DNA of 49,515 nucleotides, from contig JBCCQK010000005.1 in assembly GCA_039024375.1 (NCBI GenBank), forward strand, positions 1 to 49,515. The letters are read 5' to 3'. A program made the position numbers and the translations under genes. Position 1 is the first letter of the stretch. Each line of letters starts with the position of its first letter. This document shows positions 1-8,520 of this stretch, one piece after another. Source of the DNA: JAFMDF01 sp039024375 (GTDB lineage: Bacteria > Bacteroidota > Bacteroidia > Chitinophagales > Saprospiraceae). The notes below the pieces were generated by a model. The model was given only the letters and a program-made list of their open reading frames with translations, ran no database searches and was not told where the DNA came from.

Positions 1-865
1 GAGTAGTGCTACTTCCGTTCGGAACACCTGCGGATTGAATAATCTCCTCTCGGGTCAATCCTTTTTGCTTTGTAGCTAATGCTCGAATGATAGCAATATG
101 ATTCTCCGCGTTGGCGAACAGTGCGGGGTAGAGTCTAGAAAATTCATCTCGGAGCAAACCGTTGGGGGCAAAACAAATTCGGTTGATATTCTGTACCGCC
201 GTTTTTCCTTGTTCCACTTCTTTTAGATGGTGCGGAATACCACCTAGTGCTAAGTAAAGCTGTGTAATTTGGTAACGAGTAAAATCAAACCCTTGCGCGT
301 GAAAGTATTTTTCCATTTCTAACAGCGTAAATGGAGCTAAAAAAATCCGCTTGGTGACTCGATTATAAAGCCCTCCTTTGTTGTTGATAACCTTTTGAAT
401 CATCCACGAAGCTGCTGAACCGCATATAACGACGACGATATTTTTTTGGACGGCCCAACTGTTCCAAAAATAGCTTAAGCCCGTTAGAAAACCCGATTTG
501 TGCGTTGCCAACCAAGGTAATTCGTCCAAAAAAACGACCTGCTTCTCCTCGGGGTTTATCCTATTTTCTAGAAAAGTAGTCAGTAAAGCAAATGCTCTTA
601 ACCAAGATTTTGGTCTTTCCAGTGGTAATTCTGATTGTACTTTTTTGTTCAACTGAATAACGAAGTTATCCAGTTGGTCGGTTTTAGTCGTATTTTGTAA
701 CCCTGTCAGTTGGAAGATAATTTTGTTTTTATAAACCGATTCAATTAAATAGGTTTTTCCTACTCTTCTTCTTCCGATTACGGCCACCATCTCTGCTGTT
801 TTCGATTGTAGTGCTTGTTTCAAAATCGAAATTTCGACTTCCCTTCCTATGAAAAAATTATCCAT
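1..865 (-). CDS. AAA-family ATPase, 3' end cut by window edge
   Basis: Open from an ATG at 865 down to base 1 without a stop, so the C-terminus lies outside the window (288 codons visible). The N-terminus opens with an IGRE motif, followed by a Walker A loop GRRRVGKT near residue 37, a Walker B VVFLDELPW, and a sensor-like CGSAASW. The visible C-terminal part resembles the winged-helix start of the common Bacteroidota 'ATP-binding protein' family, whose members usually run to about 450-480 residues and often end in a DUF234 nuclease-like domain. That domain, if present, would be off the window. Cellular role is not established for this family. It is transcribed divergently from another AAA/DUF4143 ATPase at 1084, with palindromes between them. 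Confidence 0.8.
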   Translation of the reverse strand, partial: MDNFFIGREVEISILKQALQSKTAEMVAVIGRRRVGKTYLIESVYKNKIIFQLTGLQNTTKTDQLDNFVIQLNKKVQSELPLERPKSWLRAFALLTTFLENRINPEEKQVVFLDELPWLATHKSGFLTGLSYFWNSWAVQKNIVVVICGSAASWMIQKVINNKGGLYNRVTKRIFLAPFTLLEMEKYFHAQGFDFTRYQITQLYLALGGIPHHLKEVEQGKTAVQNINRICFAPNGLLRDEFSRLYPALFANAENHIAIIRALATKQKGLTREEIIQSAGVPNGSSTT

Positions 866-922
866 ATTAGATTTTAAAAGGAAAGATAAAAAGATTTAGT
901 TATTAACTAAAATTATTGCTGA

Positions 923-952
923 CTAAATCTAATGTTTTTATACTAGATTTAG
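923..952. repeat. Imperfect palindrome between divergent ATPase genes
   Basis: CTAAATCTA (923-931) is matched by its complement TAGATTTAG (944-952). The similarity continues outward with gaps (ATTATTGCTGA against AGCTAATAAT). The same TAGATTTag core recurs in the larger palindrome at 1027-1077. It lies in the shared upstream region of two divergent ATPases, so it could be an operator or an RNA hairpin. Confidence 0.6.
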
Positions 953-1026
953 CTAATAATAAGTTCACTTCGACAAAAATGGTAATTACCAAAGCTGTTC
1001 TTACAATTTGATAAATTTCATTTTCC

Positions 1027-1077
1027 ATTTTTACCATGAAAATCTAAAATTAAACTTTAGATTTTCATGGTAAAAAT
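1027..1077. repeat. Perfect 22-bp inverted repeat in divergent promoter region
   Basis: Bases 1027-1048 are the exact reverse complement of 1056-1077, with a 7-nt spacer (1049-1055). The arms contain ACCATGAAAATCTAAA. The right arm ends 6 bp before the ATG at 1084, so an mRNA starting upstream would carry a very stable hairpin next to the start codon. It could equally be a dyad operator for the divergent pair or an insertion-element remnant. Confidence 0.85.
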
Positions 1078-1083
1078 AAAGAA

Positions 1084-2240
1084 ATGATTAAACGAGCCGT
1101 TATTTCGAGAGTCTTCGAAGATTTAACTTTTTTCCGATTGTCGGTATCATCGGTTCCCGTCAAGTGGGAAAAACGACTTTAGCTAGAGAAATCCAAAGGA
1201 CAATAGATAATCCTGTCGTATTTCTCGACTTAGAATTAGATTCAGATTTACAAAAATTGGCAGATGCGAAGACTTACCTCAAACAGCATTTGGATAAATG
1301 TGTCATTATTGACGAAATCCAACGAATGCCTCGATTGTTTGCGCTTTTACGGCCGTTGGTTGACTTGAATAGAATACCTGGTCGATATTTAATTTTAGGC
1401 TCCGCCTCTCCTTCGCTTATCAAAGATAGTTCGGAAACTTTAGCGGGTCGAATTGGTTACATCGAGCTTTCACCGATTTCTTTGATGGAGTTATATGGGG
1501 AAATCCCGATGAGGACGCATTGGCTACGGGGTGGCTTTCCCGATGCGTTATTGGCACCTAAGCTGACCTTTACTTGGCGGTGGCTAGAAAATTTTCGGCG
1601 CACTTTTTCCGAAAGAGATTTGCGGGAACTAGGCTACGAAATTCCCCCCGCTAGAATTATGCTACTCCTAAAGATGTTATCCCATCTCAATGGCCAAATT
1701 CTAAACGTTGCGCAGTTAGCTGGTTCTATGGGTATTAGCCAGCCTACTGTCAAACGTTATTTAGACCTGCTAGAGGGTGGATTTATCATTAATCGACTAC
1801 AACCCTATTTTATCAATGTGGGAAAGCGATTAGTGAAATCTCCTAAAGTTTATTTTAGAGATAGTGGCTTTTTTCACGAAGTAGCCAATATCTACGACCT
1901 AGAAAGTCTTTACGGTAATCCTTCGGTTGGAAACTCTTGGGAAAGCTACGTCATTGAGCAAATTAGGCGAGCGGTTAGTTCTCGTTGGGAGTTCTACTTT
2001 TACCGAACGCATAACGGGGCTGAAATTGACCTAATTTTAATAACGCCAAAAGGAAAGATGGCGTGTATTGAAATCAAATACAGCAATGCTCCTTCCGTTT
2101 CCAAAGGGTTTTACAATAGTGTCGCAGATTTGAAATCCGATTATCAATACATCATCACCCCTGAAAGTGAAACGTACTTGAAACGAGATAATGTATTAGT
2201 TTGTAATTTAGTCCATTTCTTAACGGTTATTCTCCCTTAA
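1084..2240 (+). pseudogene. DUF4143-type AAA ATPase, frameshifted near its N-terminus
   Basis: The main frame (from a GTG at 1164) starts inside the Walker A motif (VGKTTLA), which is too late for this family. An ATG at 1084 reads MIKRAVISRVFEDLTFF and then leaves frame. Adding one T to the T6 run at 1128-1133 joins it smoothly to PIVGIIGSRQVGKTTLA, the usual N-terminus. Walker B is CVIIDEIQRMP, followed by GSASP; the C-terminal half carries the DUF4143 nuclease-like pattern, with GAEIDLIL and a later CIEIKYS. Repaired length would be about 386 residues, normal for the family. The cause may be a true one-base deletion, a sequencing error in the homopolymer, or slippage during expression. Otherwise the body is intact. 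Confidence 0.85.
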
Positions 2241-2289
2241 ATAGGGTAGTTTAGTGATTAGTTGACCATCGAATAGCGTAAATAATGTT

Positions 2290-2355
2290 GTTCAGGATTA
2301 CGGGATACCTGCCCGCCTACGGCAGAGTCGGGCGGGTTACTGGATAATCCAGAAC
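2290..2355. repeat. Long imperfect intergenic palindrome
   Basis: GTTCAGGATTA (2290-2300) pairs with TAATCCAGAAC (2345-2355) with one mismatch, and an inner CCCGCC/GGCGGG pair (2312-2317/2331-2336) gives a long nested hairpin. The inner CCCGCC...GGGC block resembles the one inside the palindrome at 6367-6414, suggesting a shared repeat family. The rest of the 2241-2518 gap shows no gene. Confidence 0.65.
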
Positions 2356-2518
2356 TTACTGACTAGTTAGGTAAAATTCTGATTATCAAACATTTGCTTT
2401 ACTTAAAAACGGTCATTCATTTATAACTGGAACCATTAATCATTATTCCCATGTCCAATCTAAACCTAATTTTTCTTCTAGCCGTACACCGACTATCGTC
2501 TAATTCAAAAAATATACA

Positions 2519-3595
2519 ATGCAATCATCCAACCCTTCTAACACCTACGTTGCCATCATGGCGGGCGGCATCGGTAGCCGATTTTGGCCCGCTAGCCGGG
2601 AAGCTCGTCCCAAGCAATTTTTAGACATCATGGGAACTGGTAAGTCCTTGATTCGGCAGACTTTTGAGCGGTTTTTGCGACTTTGTCCCGCTTCCAATAT
2701 TTTTATTGTCACCAATGGAATGTACAAAGACTTGGTGTTAGAACACTTGCCCGAACTGACCGATAATCAGGTGCTCTGCGAACCTTCTCGCAATAATACT
2801 GGCCCTTGCGTAGCTTACACGGCGTTCAAATTGCACAATCTCAATCCCGATGCCAATTTCATTGTGGCGCCTTCTGACCATATCATTTTGAAAGAAGATG
2901 CCTTTGTGGGCTACTTACAAAAAGCGCTGGCTTATACGGCTAGCAATAATGCGCTAGTAACTTTGGGGATTCAGCCAACTCGGCCTGATACGGGCTACGG
3001 CTACATCAATTTTTCGGAAAGCGATACCGACGTTCACAAAGTTGTCCAATTCAAAGAAAAGCCCAATTTGGCAACGGCCAAGCAATATGTTACAAGTGGA
3101 GATTATTTGTGGAACGCAGGAATTTTTGTTTGGAAAGCAGCCAATGTATTGGAACAATTCAAGCAACACGCTCCGAAAATTCACGAAATCCTAAGTGCGG
3201 GTGAACCGTTCTATAATACCAACGGCGAACAGACTTTTATCGACCAAGCCTATCCATTGACGCCGAGCATTTCGGTGGATTTTGCCATTATGGAAAAGTC
3301 TGCGGATGTTTATACTATTCCTTCCGAATTCGGTTGGTCAGATTTGGGAACATGGAATTCCTTGCACGTAGAATCGCCGAAAGATGACCAGCAAAATGCC
3401 GTCAACGGAGAGGTGGTATTAGACGATGTATCCAACTCTTTGATTCGAATGCCCAAGGGGAAACTACTGGTGGCAAAAGGCCTAGACGATTTTATTATTG
3501 TGGACGAAGGTGACGTTTTGTTGATTTATCCAAAGTCTAAAGAGCAGGAAATTAAGGGCGTGACGAAGCAGCTGGCGAAGGCAACTTACAAGTAA
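2519..3595 (+). CDS. manC: Mannose-1-phosphate guanylyltransferase
   Basis: Transfers GMP from GTP to mannose-1-phosphate, giving GDP-mannose for surface polysaccharide and glycoconjugates in the cytoplasm. The nucleotidyltransferase signature GGIGSRFWPASREARPKQF is at residues 16-34. Family hallmarks FIVAPSDH, FKEKP and YLWNAGIFVW are present. At 358 residues it is the short form that lacks the C-terminal phosphomannose isomerase domain found in bifunctional enzymes. It stands alone, with no other sugar-nucleotide genes beside it in this window. The ATG at 2519 fits the family start. Confidence 0.95.
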   Translation: MQSSNPSNTYVAIMAGGIGSRFWPASREARPKQFLDIMGTGKSLIRQTFERFLRLCPASNIFIVTNGMYKDLVLEHLPELTDNQVLCEPSRNNTGPCVAYTAFKLHNLNPDANFIVAPSDHIILKEDAFVGYLQKALAYTASNNALVTLGIQPTRPDTGYGYINFSESDTDVHKVVQFKEKPNLATAKQYVTSGDYLWNAGIFVWKAANVLEQFKQHAPKIHEILSAGEPFYNTNGEQTFIDQAYPLTPSISVDFAIMEKSADVYTIPSEFGWSDLGTWNSLHVESPKDDQQNAVNGEVVLDDVSNSLIRMPKGKLLVAKGLDDFIIVDEGDVLLIYPKSKEQEIKGVTKQLAKATYK

Positions 3596-3684
3596 ATAGC
3601 GGCTTCTTTTTAGAAAGAATGACGAGAAAGTTAAAATAATTGTAACTTTATACTATACCCTACTAACATTACATTATTCGTTCC

Positions 3685-3699
3685 GCTGCCTTCGGCAGC
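3685..3699. repeat. Small perfect hairpin downstream of manC
   Basis: GCTGCC-TTC-GGCAGC forms a 6-bp perfect stem with a 3-nt loop, about 90 bp after the manC stop. No T-tract follows on the plus strand, so it is not a clear intrinsic terminator. Confidence 0.5.
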
Positions 3700-3720
3700 T
3701 CGACTAAGGGGTATTAGGGG

Positions 3721-4065
3721 TTGGATGTTAAAAGGTCCTATAAAGACTTGGACAATTGGTTAAAGGTAGATAGCCGTGATATTTCGCAAGAAGAAAAAGC
3801 GGAACTGCTGAGATTACAAGACAAGCTCAAAGAAAACGTCGATACTTGGAATGAACAAGAGTTAATCATTAAGTTTATTGCCCTCATTATTGACCGAGTG
3901 GATTACGATAATTCGGACTATAAATCGTTTGCGAATAGAAAATTAAGCGGAAAAATCAACGGCGAAGACGTTGCGGGAGAAGTGGATTTAATGATAGCTT
4001 CGGGAAAGTTTGAACCAAAAGAACCCTATTTCTGCTTGCACGAATACAAAAAAGAAAAAGGTTAG
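3721..4065 (+). pseudogene. N-terminal fragment of a PD-(D/E)XK-like hypothetical protein
   Basis: The 114 codons start only at TTG 3721, after a TAG at 3715, and stop right after HEYKKEKG. The spacing EVDLMIA...FCLHEYK matches the D...ExK core of PD-(D/E)XK nuclease-fold proteins. I recall Bacteroidota homologs that continue past HEYK with a DPxGQLL-type segment, which is missing. The break coincides with the point where the opposite-strand YecM-like frame also loses its family C-terminus. I infer a deletion or rearrangement joining two gene fragments tail to tail. No ATG is available in frame, so the 5' end may be damaged as well. Confidence 0.6.
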
Positions 4066-4440
4066 GTTGGAATGTTGCTTCATAAAATCCAAAAAGGAAA
4101 TATCAATGACAAATTCGACGTGTTCGTAGCCTTCTTTGTAAAAGCTACCCTGTTTCGGTGCGGGTAATTCTATCACCGATATTTGTCTCTTTTTGTGAAA
4201 AATTGGTTCATTCAGCTTAAAAGAAGCGATGGGACGACCACCAATTATGGACTCTGTTAATTGCTCGCCTAAAGTGGCTAACTCTATTTTCAATGCTTCG
4301 TACCGTTCCAACGTTTCTACTCGATAGCAAATATGGTCAAGTTCACATTGGCGAACGTCGATTCTGGTTCGTTGTAAATACTGAAAAATCTTATCTAAGA
4401 AATCGGTGGGTGAACCGAGTAAGTTGACTACTTTTTGCAT
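4060..4440 (-). pseudogene. YecM-like VOC-fold protein, C-terminally truncated
   Basis: From ATG 4440 the frame shows YecM-family (PF06185) landmarks: ELDHICYRVET, GEQLTESIIGGRPIASFKL, ISVIELPAPK and GYEHVEFVI. These belong to the vicinal-oxygen-chelate metal-binding fold; the E. coli homolog is a putative metal-dependent protein of unknown function. The homologous part ends near residue 125 (FMKQHSNLTF). The frame then runs on to 3988 as a phenylalanine-rich antisense reading of the nuclease-like fragment. The family's last 50-60 residues are absent. Probably inactive, although a shortened fusion protein could still be made. Confidence 0.7.
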
Positions 4441-4484
4441 ACTTTTGATGTGAGTTTAGTGACTCGTAATCAGTTGATTAGTGA

Positions 4485-4651
4485 CTAGTGGTTCAAGTCA
4501 TAAATCCATGACAGGTTAAATCGGCGTCTTTTTCCGTTACACTGCGTTATTTTTTTCTCAAAGAGCTACGGCTATTCTCAAAAAAAATGCCTTGTCTAAC
4601 GAAAAAATACACTCGATTAAACTATCCATTACTTATGACTTGAACCACTAG
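4485..4651. mobile_element. 167-bp MITE-like palindromic element
   Basis: A perfect 19-bp inverted repeat, CTAGTGGTTCAAGTCATAA (4485-4503) and its complement (4633-4651), bounds the segment. Similarity between the two halves continues inward almost to the centre, for example TTAAATCGgcgtctttttcc against TTTAATCGagtgtatttttt in the reverse complement. The whole element would fold into one long imperfect hairpin centred near GAGCTACGGCTATTCTC. It has no coding capacity. It sits beside the truncated YecM-like gene. Bases 4652-4795 hold nothing else recognisable apart from the upstream region of the next gene. Confidence 0.75.
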
Positions 4652-4795
4652 CTAAGAATAATGGCGGTTATACCTATAGCGGAATAGCAAACAAATTTAG
4701 AGAATTTACTAGTTGCAAATTACCTTTTGTACGAATTCTCTTCTTATCTTCTAGCATCAAATCATTTATCACTCATCATCTATCATTTATAAAAA

Positions 4796-5428
4796 ATGAG
4801 CCATCACCAATTTGAAGAAGTTATTGAAACTGAGGCTGAACTACAAAACATCCTAGGCATCCCAAGCGAAGTGGTATTTAACAAAGCGATTACGATTATC
4901 GACAAACATTGCGAAACGTTTATTCAGCATTCGCCTTTTATCACGATTGCTTCTGTCCATGCTAACGGCACGGTGGACGTTTCTCCCAAAGGCGACCCCG
5001 CTGGATTTGTGAAAGTCTTGGATGATAAAACACTGGCCATTCCCGACCGCTTGGGCAACCGACGGGCCGATACCTTTAAAAATATACTATCAAAACCCCA
5101 AGTTGGTATTTTATTTATGATTCCGGGCATCCGAGAAACCCTTCGGGTCAACGGAAAAGCACAGATTATTACGGATTTAGCGATTCGAGAACAACTGGCG
5201 CATAAGGGAAAAATACCCCAACTAGTGCTTATAGTTCACGTTGAAGAAGCATTTATGCACTGTTCTAAGTGTATGATTCGCTCTAAATTATGGGAGGAGC
5301 AAGAAGCGAATATTCGGACGAAAATTCCCTCCTTGGCAACGATTTTAAAAGACCACGCAGTCATCGACGCACCCGTTGAACAGTTAGATGATTATTTGAA
5401 GAAGGGAGAGAGGGAGCGATTGTATTAG
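4796..5428 (+). CDS. Pyridoxamine 5'-phosphate oxidase-family flavoprotein
   Basis: A 210-residue protein of the FMN-binding split-barrel (PPOX) type, close to the MSMEG_1061-like subfamily. Recognisable stretches are FITIASVHANGTVDVSPKGDPAGF, where the strand pair binds flavin phosphate, then the IPDRLGNRRADTFKNI segment and GILFMIPGIRETLRVNGKA. These proteins reduce or bind small flavin/deazaflavin-dependent substrates in the cytoplasm; the true substrate here is unknown. The gene converges on the pirin gene: its TAG stop ends at 5428 and the neighbour's stop begins at 5429, with zero bases between. Confidence 0.85.
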   Translation: MSHHQFEEVIETEAELQNILGIPSEVVFNKAITIIDKHCETFIQHSPFITIASVHANGTVDVSPKGDPAGFVKVLDDKTLAIPDRLGNRRADTFKNILSKPQVGILFMIPGIRETLRVNGKAQIITDLAIREQLAHKGKIPQLVLIVHVEEAFMHCSKCMIRSKLWEEQEANIRTKIPSLATILKDHAVIDAPVEQLDDYLKKGERERLY

Positions 5429-6298
5429 TTAAGGCAACGGAATATACGTATCATCTCCCGGCACTTTCGGAAATTTTCTATTGCGCCAATTTGCTTTTGC
5501 TTGTTCCATTAATTCCTTACTAGAAGACACAAAATTCCAGTGCATGAGCCGTTCTTCTGGAAAAGGCTGACCGCCAAATAGCAAAATCCGAGAATTAGGT
5601 TCAATTTGTACCGCACATTGATTCTCAGTTTTGGAAATCAACATTTGCCCCGCTTCGATACAATTGTCGCCATCCTTGACCGACCCTTTGACAACCACAA
5701 TGGCGATTTCCCCTTGCAATTGACCGTCTATGGTTAATTGGTGTTGGTCATTGGCTTCAATATCAACCATGAAAAGAGGCGAATAAACGGGGACGGGAGA
5801 CTGCCGACCGAAGCCCTCGCCCGCTACTAACGTGTAATTTGTAGCGCCCTCCTGCCAAGTAGGTAAATCCGTTTTCTCAAAATGCACAAACGTAGGGTCA
5901 ATCGTCTCTTTACCTTTTGGTAACGCAATCCAGACCTGATAGCCGTGAATGGTATAACTGCTGCCGTCTCGTTGGTGTACGGGGGTTCGTTCGGTGTGGG
6001 TAACACCCTTACCCGCCGTCATGAAATTGACCGAACTGGGGGTGACGATTCGAAAAGCACCCGTACTATCCTTGTGTTCCATCTCTCCTTCTAGCAAGTA
6101 AGTTAGGGTCGATAAGCCAATGTGCGGATGTTGGTCCACGTCCATGTAGCTGCCCGGCCCGACGGTAGAGGGTCCCATGTGGTCGATAAAAGTAAATGGG
6201 CCAACTTGTCGCTTCTTACGAAAAGGGAGTAAGCGGCCGACAAGAAAGTTGCCGATGTCTCGACCTCTTTCTTCAACTATCATTTTGTTGTTTGCCAT
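5429..6298 (-). CDS. Pirin-family protein
   Basis: A 289-residue bicupin. The four metal ligands of pirin are present at family positions: H57 and H59 in DQHPHIG, and H101 and E103 in THTERTP. FTFIDHMGP and the HKDS turn are typical. Pirins bind iron and some show quercetin 2,3-dioxygenase activity in vitro; the physiological role in Bacteroidota is unclear. It converges directly on the PPOX gene. A second, secreted pirin-like protein is encoded at 7613-8509, but the two are not in one operon. Confidence 0.9.
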   Translation of the reverse strand: MANNKMIVEERGRDIGNFLVGRLLPFRKKRQVGPFTFIDHMGPSTVGPGSYMDVDQHPHIGLSTLTYLLEGEMEHKDSTGAFRIVTPSSVNFMTAGKGVTHTERTPVHQRDGSSYTIHGYQVWIALPKGKETIDPTFVHFEKTDLPTWQEGATNYTLVAGEGFGRQSPVPVYSPLFMVDIEANDQHQLTIDGQLQGEIAIVVVKGSVKDGDNCIEAGQMLISKTENQCAVQIEPNSRILLFGGQPFPEERLMHWNFVSSSKELMEQAKANWRNRKFPKVPGDDTYIPLP

Positions 6299-6340
6299 AA
6301 GTTAGTGATTTGTGATTAGTAGTTAGCGTAGGTGCTTAAT

Positions 6341-6476
6341 GCAGGTCGGGAAACCTGCGGATATCCGTATCAAGCCCGCCTGAATGCTTGCGGGCAGGTC
6401 TGGAGACTTGATACTGATACATCGAATACCGATATTTTAAGTCTGGAGACTTAAAATAATTATCTGCTCGTCTCCC
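6341..6476. repeat. Cluster of related GTC-NGGA-GAC hairpins
   Basis: Several hairpins share an apex GTC-NGGA-GAC but have different, still complementary arms: GCAGGTC-GGGA-AACCTGC (6341-6358), GTATCAAG...GTCTGGAGACTTGATAC (6367-6414, interrupted by a CCCGCC...GCGGG hairpin), and ATTTTAAGTC-TGGA-GACTTAAAAT (6434-6457). A more degenerate GCTCGTCTCCCGATGAGC follows around 6466-6483. A further member lies at 25053-25072. They fill the gap between the pirin and nitroreductase genes, both on the minus strand. Confidence 0.7.
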
Positions 6477-6510
6477 GATGAGCAACTGCCCCTTTTTCCT
6501 GCGCTCAATT

Positions 6511-7167
6511 CTAAACCGTTTCGAATAAATCAGCTAAATCTTTTCGGACTTTTGGGCTATGCTGTGTGAAATCATCCGCCGAGCGATAGCCAACGGAACA
6601 GACGACCGCCGCCGTTAAGTTTTTATCTGCCAGTCCCAGAATTTCGTCGTATTTATCCACTTCAAAGCCTTCCATAGGACAAGCATCAATTTTTAATTCG
6701 CCACAAACAGCTAGTAAATTGCCCAGCGCAATGTACGCCTGTTTGGCGTTCCAATTGATGATTTCTTCGGGAGATTTCTCGGCAATTTTTTGCTTCACAA
6801 AACTACCGTAGCCCGTTAAGTTTTTCATTGGAATACTTTGGACCGTGGACTTTCGGTTGATATAATCGTCGATATTGTCTTCTTGAACCGTTTTATAGGC
6901 ACAAAAAACGAACAGGTGAGAAGCGTCCACTACTTGTGACTGATTCCAAGAAGCAGTTCTTAATTTTTCCCTGACTGTTGCATCTTCGACATTGAGTACT
7001 TTAAAGACCTGCAATCCGTAAGAAGTGGCCGCCAACTGTATGGCTTCCATCAAAATAGCTAAATCGACGGAATCAATCTTTTTCGTTGAGTCGAATTTCT
7101 TGGTGGCGTATCTCCACTTTAAGGCTTCTATTAATCGACTAGTTGTTGTTGCTGTGCTTATCATCAT
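6511..7167 (-). CDS. NAD(P)H-dependent nitroreductase-family oxidoreductase
   Basis: A 218-residue flavoprotein of the NfsB-like nitroreductase family. RYATKKFD near the N-terminus contacts FMN, LAATSYGLQVFKVL and WNQSQVVDASHLFVFCA are family segments, and KQAYIALGNLL followed by ACPMEGF is the flavin-binding C-terminal half. It would use NAD(P)H to reduce nitro compounds or quinones. The frame is open further upstream to 7266, but I choose the ATG at 7167, which gives the usual family length and lies 23 bp downstream of the GNAT stop. The two genes probably form an operon. Confidence 0.9.
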   Translation of the reverse strand: MMISTATTTSRLIEALKWRYATKKFDSTKKIDSVDLAILMEAIQLAATSYGLQVFKVLNVEDATVREKLRTASWNQSQVVDASHLFVFCAYKTVQEDNIDDYINRKSTVQSIPMKNLTGYGSFVKQKIAEKSPEEIINWNAKQAYIALGNLLAVCGELKIDACPMEGFEVDKYDEILGLADKNLTAAVVCSVGYRSADDFTQHSPKVRKDLADLFETV

Positions 7168-7190
7168 TTTTAATTTTGTTACATCCCTGC

Positions 7191-7484
7191 CTACTTCGCC
7201 ATTATTACCTTTACTCCTTCCTTTAGTTCGGGATGGCGTTTTAAATAACTTTTTACAAAAGGGCAATACACAAATAATACATTGTAATGATTAGACTTAG
7301 CAAAGTCCAAAGCTGCTACAATCAAATAGCGGCCAACACGCTGCCCGCCCATCACTTTGGGAACTTCTGTGTGCATAATCATAAATGCCTTACCGTGCAG
7401 TCGGTAAATTAGGCAAGCTGTCGTTTCACCTTGAATAACTTCGAAGCGAGTTTCTTCGGTATTGTGTTGAACGTCGAGTACCAT
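7191..7484 (-). CDS. Small GNAT-family N-acetyltransferase
   Basis: A 97-residue protein of the short YidJ-like GNAT type (PF14542). It shows IYRLHGKAFMIMHTEVPK, then GGQRVGRYLIVAALDFA, which is the acetyl-CoA pyrophosphate-binding loop (consensus GxGxG/A) in a relaxed form, and NVLFVYCPFVKSYLKRHPE with the family's C-P-F-V-xxYxxxHPE tail. The substrate is unknown. It is the first gene of a probable two-gene unit with the downstream nitroreductase. Confidence 0.85.
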   Translation of the reverse strand: MVLDVQHNTEETRFEVIQGETTACLIYRLHGKAFMIMHTEVPKVMGGQRVGRYLIVAALDFAKSNHYNVLFVYCPFVKSYLKRHPELKEGVKVIMAK

Positions 7485-7612
7485 TCGGGGTGGTTTTAAA
7501 CAAAACGAACTTCATGCAGTATCATAGAAGACTTTCGATACTTAATCGTACCGAAAGTCCCATTATTTACATTGTCTAGAAGGCTTCTTCAAGATACAAT
7601 TCATAACTGCTG

Positions 7613-8509
7613 TTACGCCCGCATCGGCACATCCATCAACAACACCTTTGCATTTTTGTCCGCCTTGATGCCAATACTATTTGTATTCCAGACACCAAAA
7701 CCGTCCCGTTTGTTTAGCTTCTGTCCCGCAATTGTCACTTCGCCTTCTAAAACGAACGCATAAACACCGTTTTCCCCATTCTTGATGGTGTAATTATCTA
7801 TGTGGCCTGCTTCCAAATCGCCGATGTGGAACCAAGCATTTTGGTGCACCCAGACGCCTTCGTCGTCCTTATTGGGCGATAGCACTTGAACAAACTGATT
7901 TTTCAATTTTTTGTCATCCACCGTGATTTGGTCGTATCGAGGGGTTACATTTCGTCGGTTCGGAAACATCCAAATCTGCAAGAACTTTACGGGCTGGTCG
8001 GGATTTTTATTGTACTCGCTGTGGAATATACCCGTCCCGGCACTCATCACCTGTACGTCTCCTTGCTTGATGGTCGCCACGTTGCCCATGCTGTCCTTAT
8101 GCTCCAAATCACCTTCTAATGGAATGGAAATAATTTCCATATTATCGTGCGGATGGGTGCCAAATCCTCGCCCTTCGGAAACGACATCGTCGTTCAAAAC
8201 CCGCAAGACGCCAAAGTTCATACGCTCGGGGTTATAATATCTCGCAAAACTAAAAGTGTGGTGACTATCTAACCATCCGTGATTAGCGTGACCTCTAGTG
8301 TCCGCTTTATGCAATACTGTTTTCATACCGTTCTTATTTTTAGTAGTGATGCCTGCGTCCTCAGGCAAATGATTAAACCCAACTTGTTGCATCATTTTGT
8401 CATAAGTCGAGTGGTTGGGTTGGACGTTGTTGGCCTTTGCCAAGCTGCTTCCAGTTGCGACACCCGCCGCACCCAGAAGCGTTTTTTTGATAAAGTTCTT
8501 TCGATTCAT
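7613..8509 (-). CDS. Exported pirin-like bicupin protein
   Basis: A 298-residue pirin-family protein of the YhhW/YhaK type with an N-terminal extension. Residues 1-26 (MNRKNFIKKTLLGAAGVATG...) look like a Tat-type signal peptide in which the second arginine is lysine (NRKNF). The mature domain has the GTHPHDNMEI and GIFHSEYN metal-ligand motifs (H, H, H, E) and the opening segment RGHANHGWLDSHHTFSFA. Function is probably iron binding with possible quercetinase-like activity, here outside the cytoplasm. It is separated by 128 bp from the GNAT gene downstream. Confidence 0.85.
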   Translation of the reverse strand: MNRKNFIKKTLLGAAGVATGSSLAKANNVQPNHSTYDKMMQQVGFNHLPEDAGITTKNKNGMKTVLHKADTRGHANHGWLDSHHTFSFARYYNPERMNFGVLRVLNDDVVSEGRGFGTHPHDNMEIISIPLEGDLEHKDSMGNVATIKQGDVQVMSAGTGIFHSEYNKNPDQPVKFLQIWMFPNRRNVTPRYDQITVDDKKLKNQFVQVLSPNKDDEGVWVHQNAWFHIGDLEAGHIDNYTIKNGENGVYAFVLEGEVTIAGQKLNKRDGFGVWNTNSIGIKADKNAKVLLMDVPMRA

Positions 8510-8520
8510 ATTTGTTAGTA

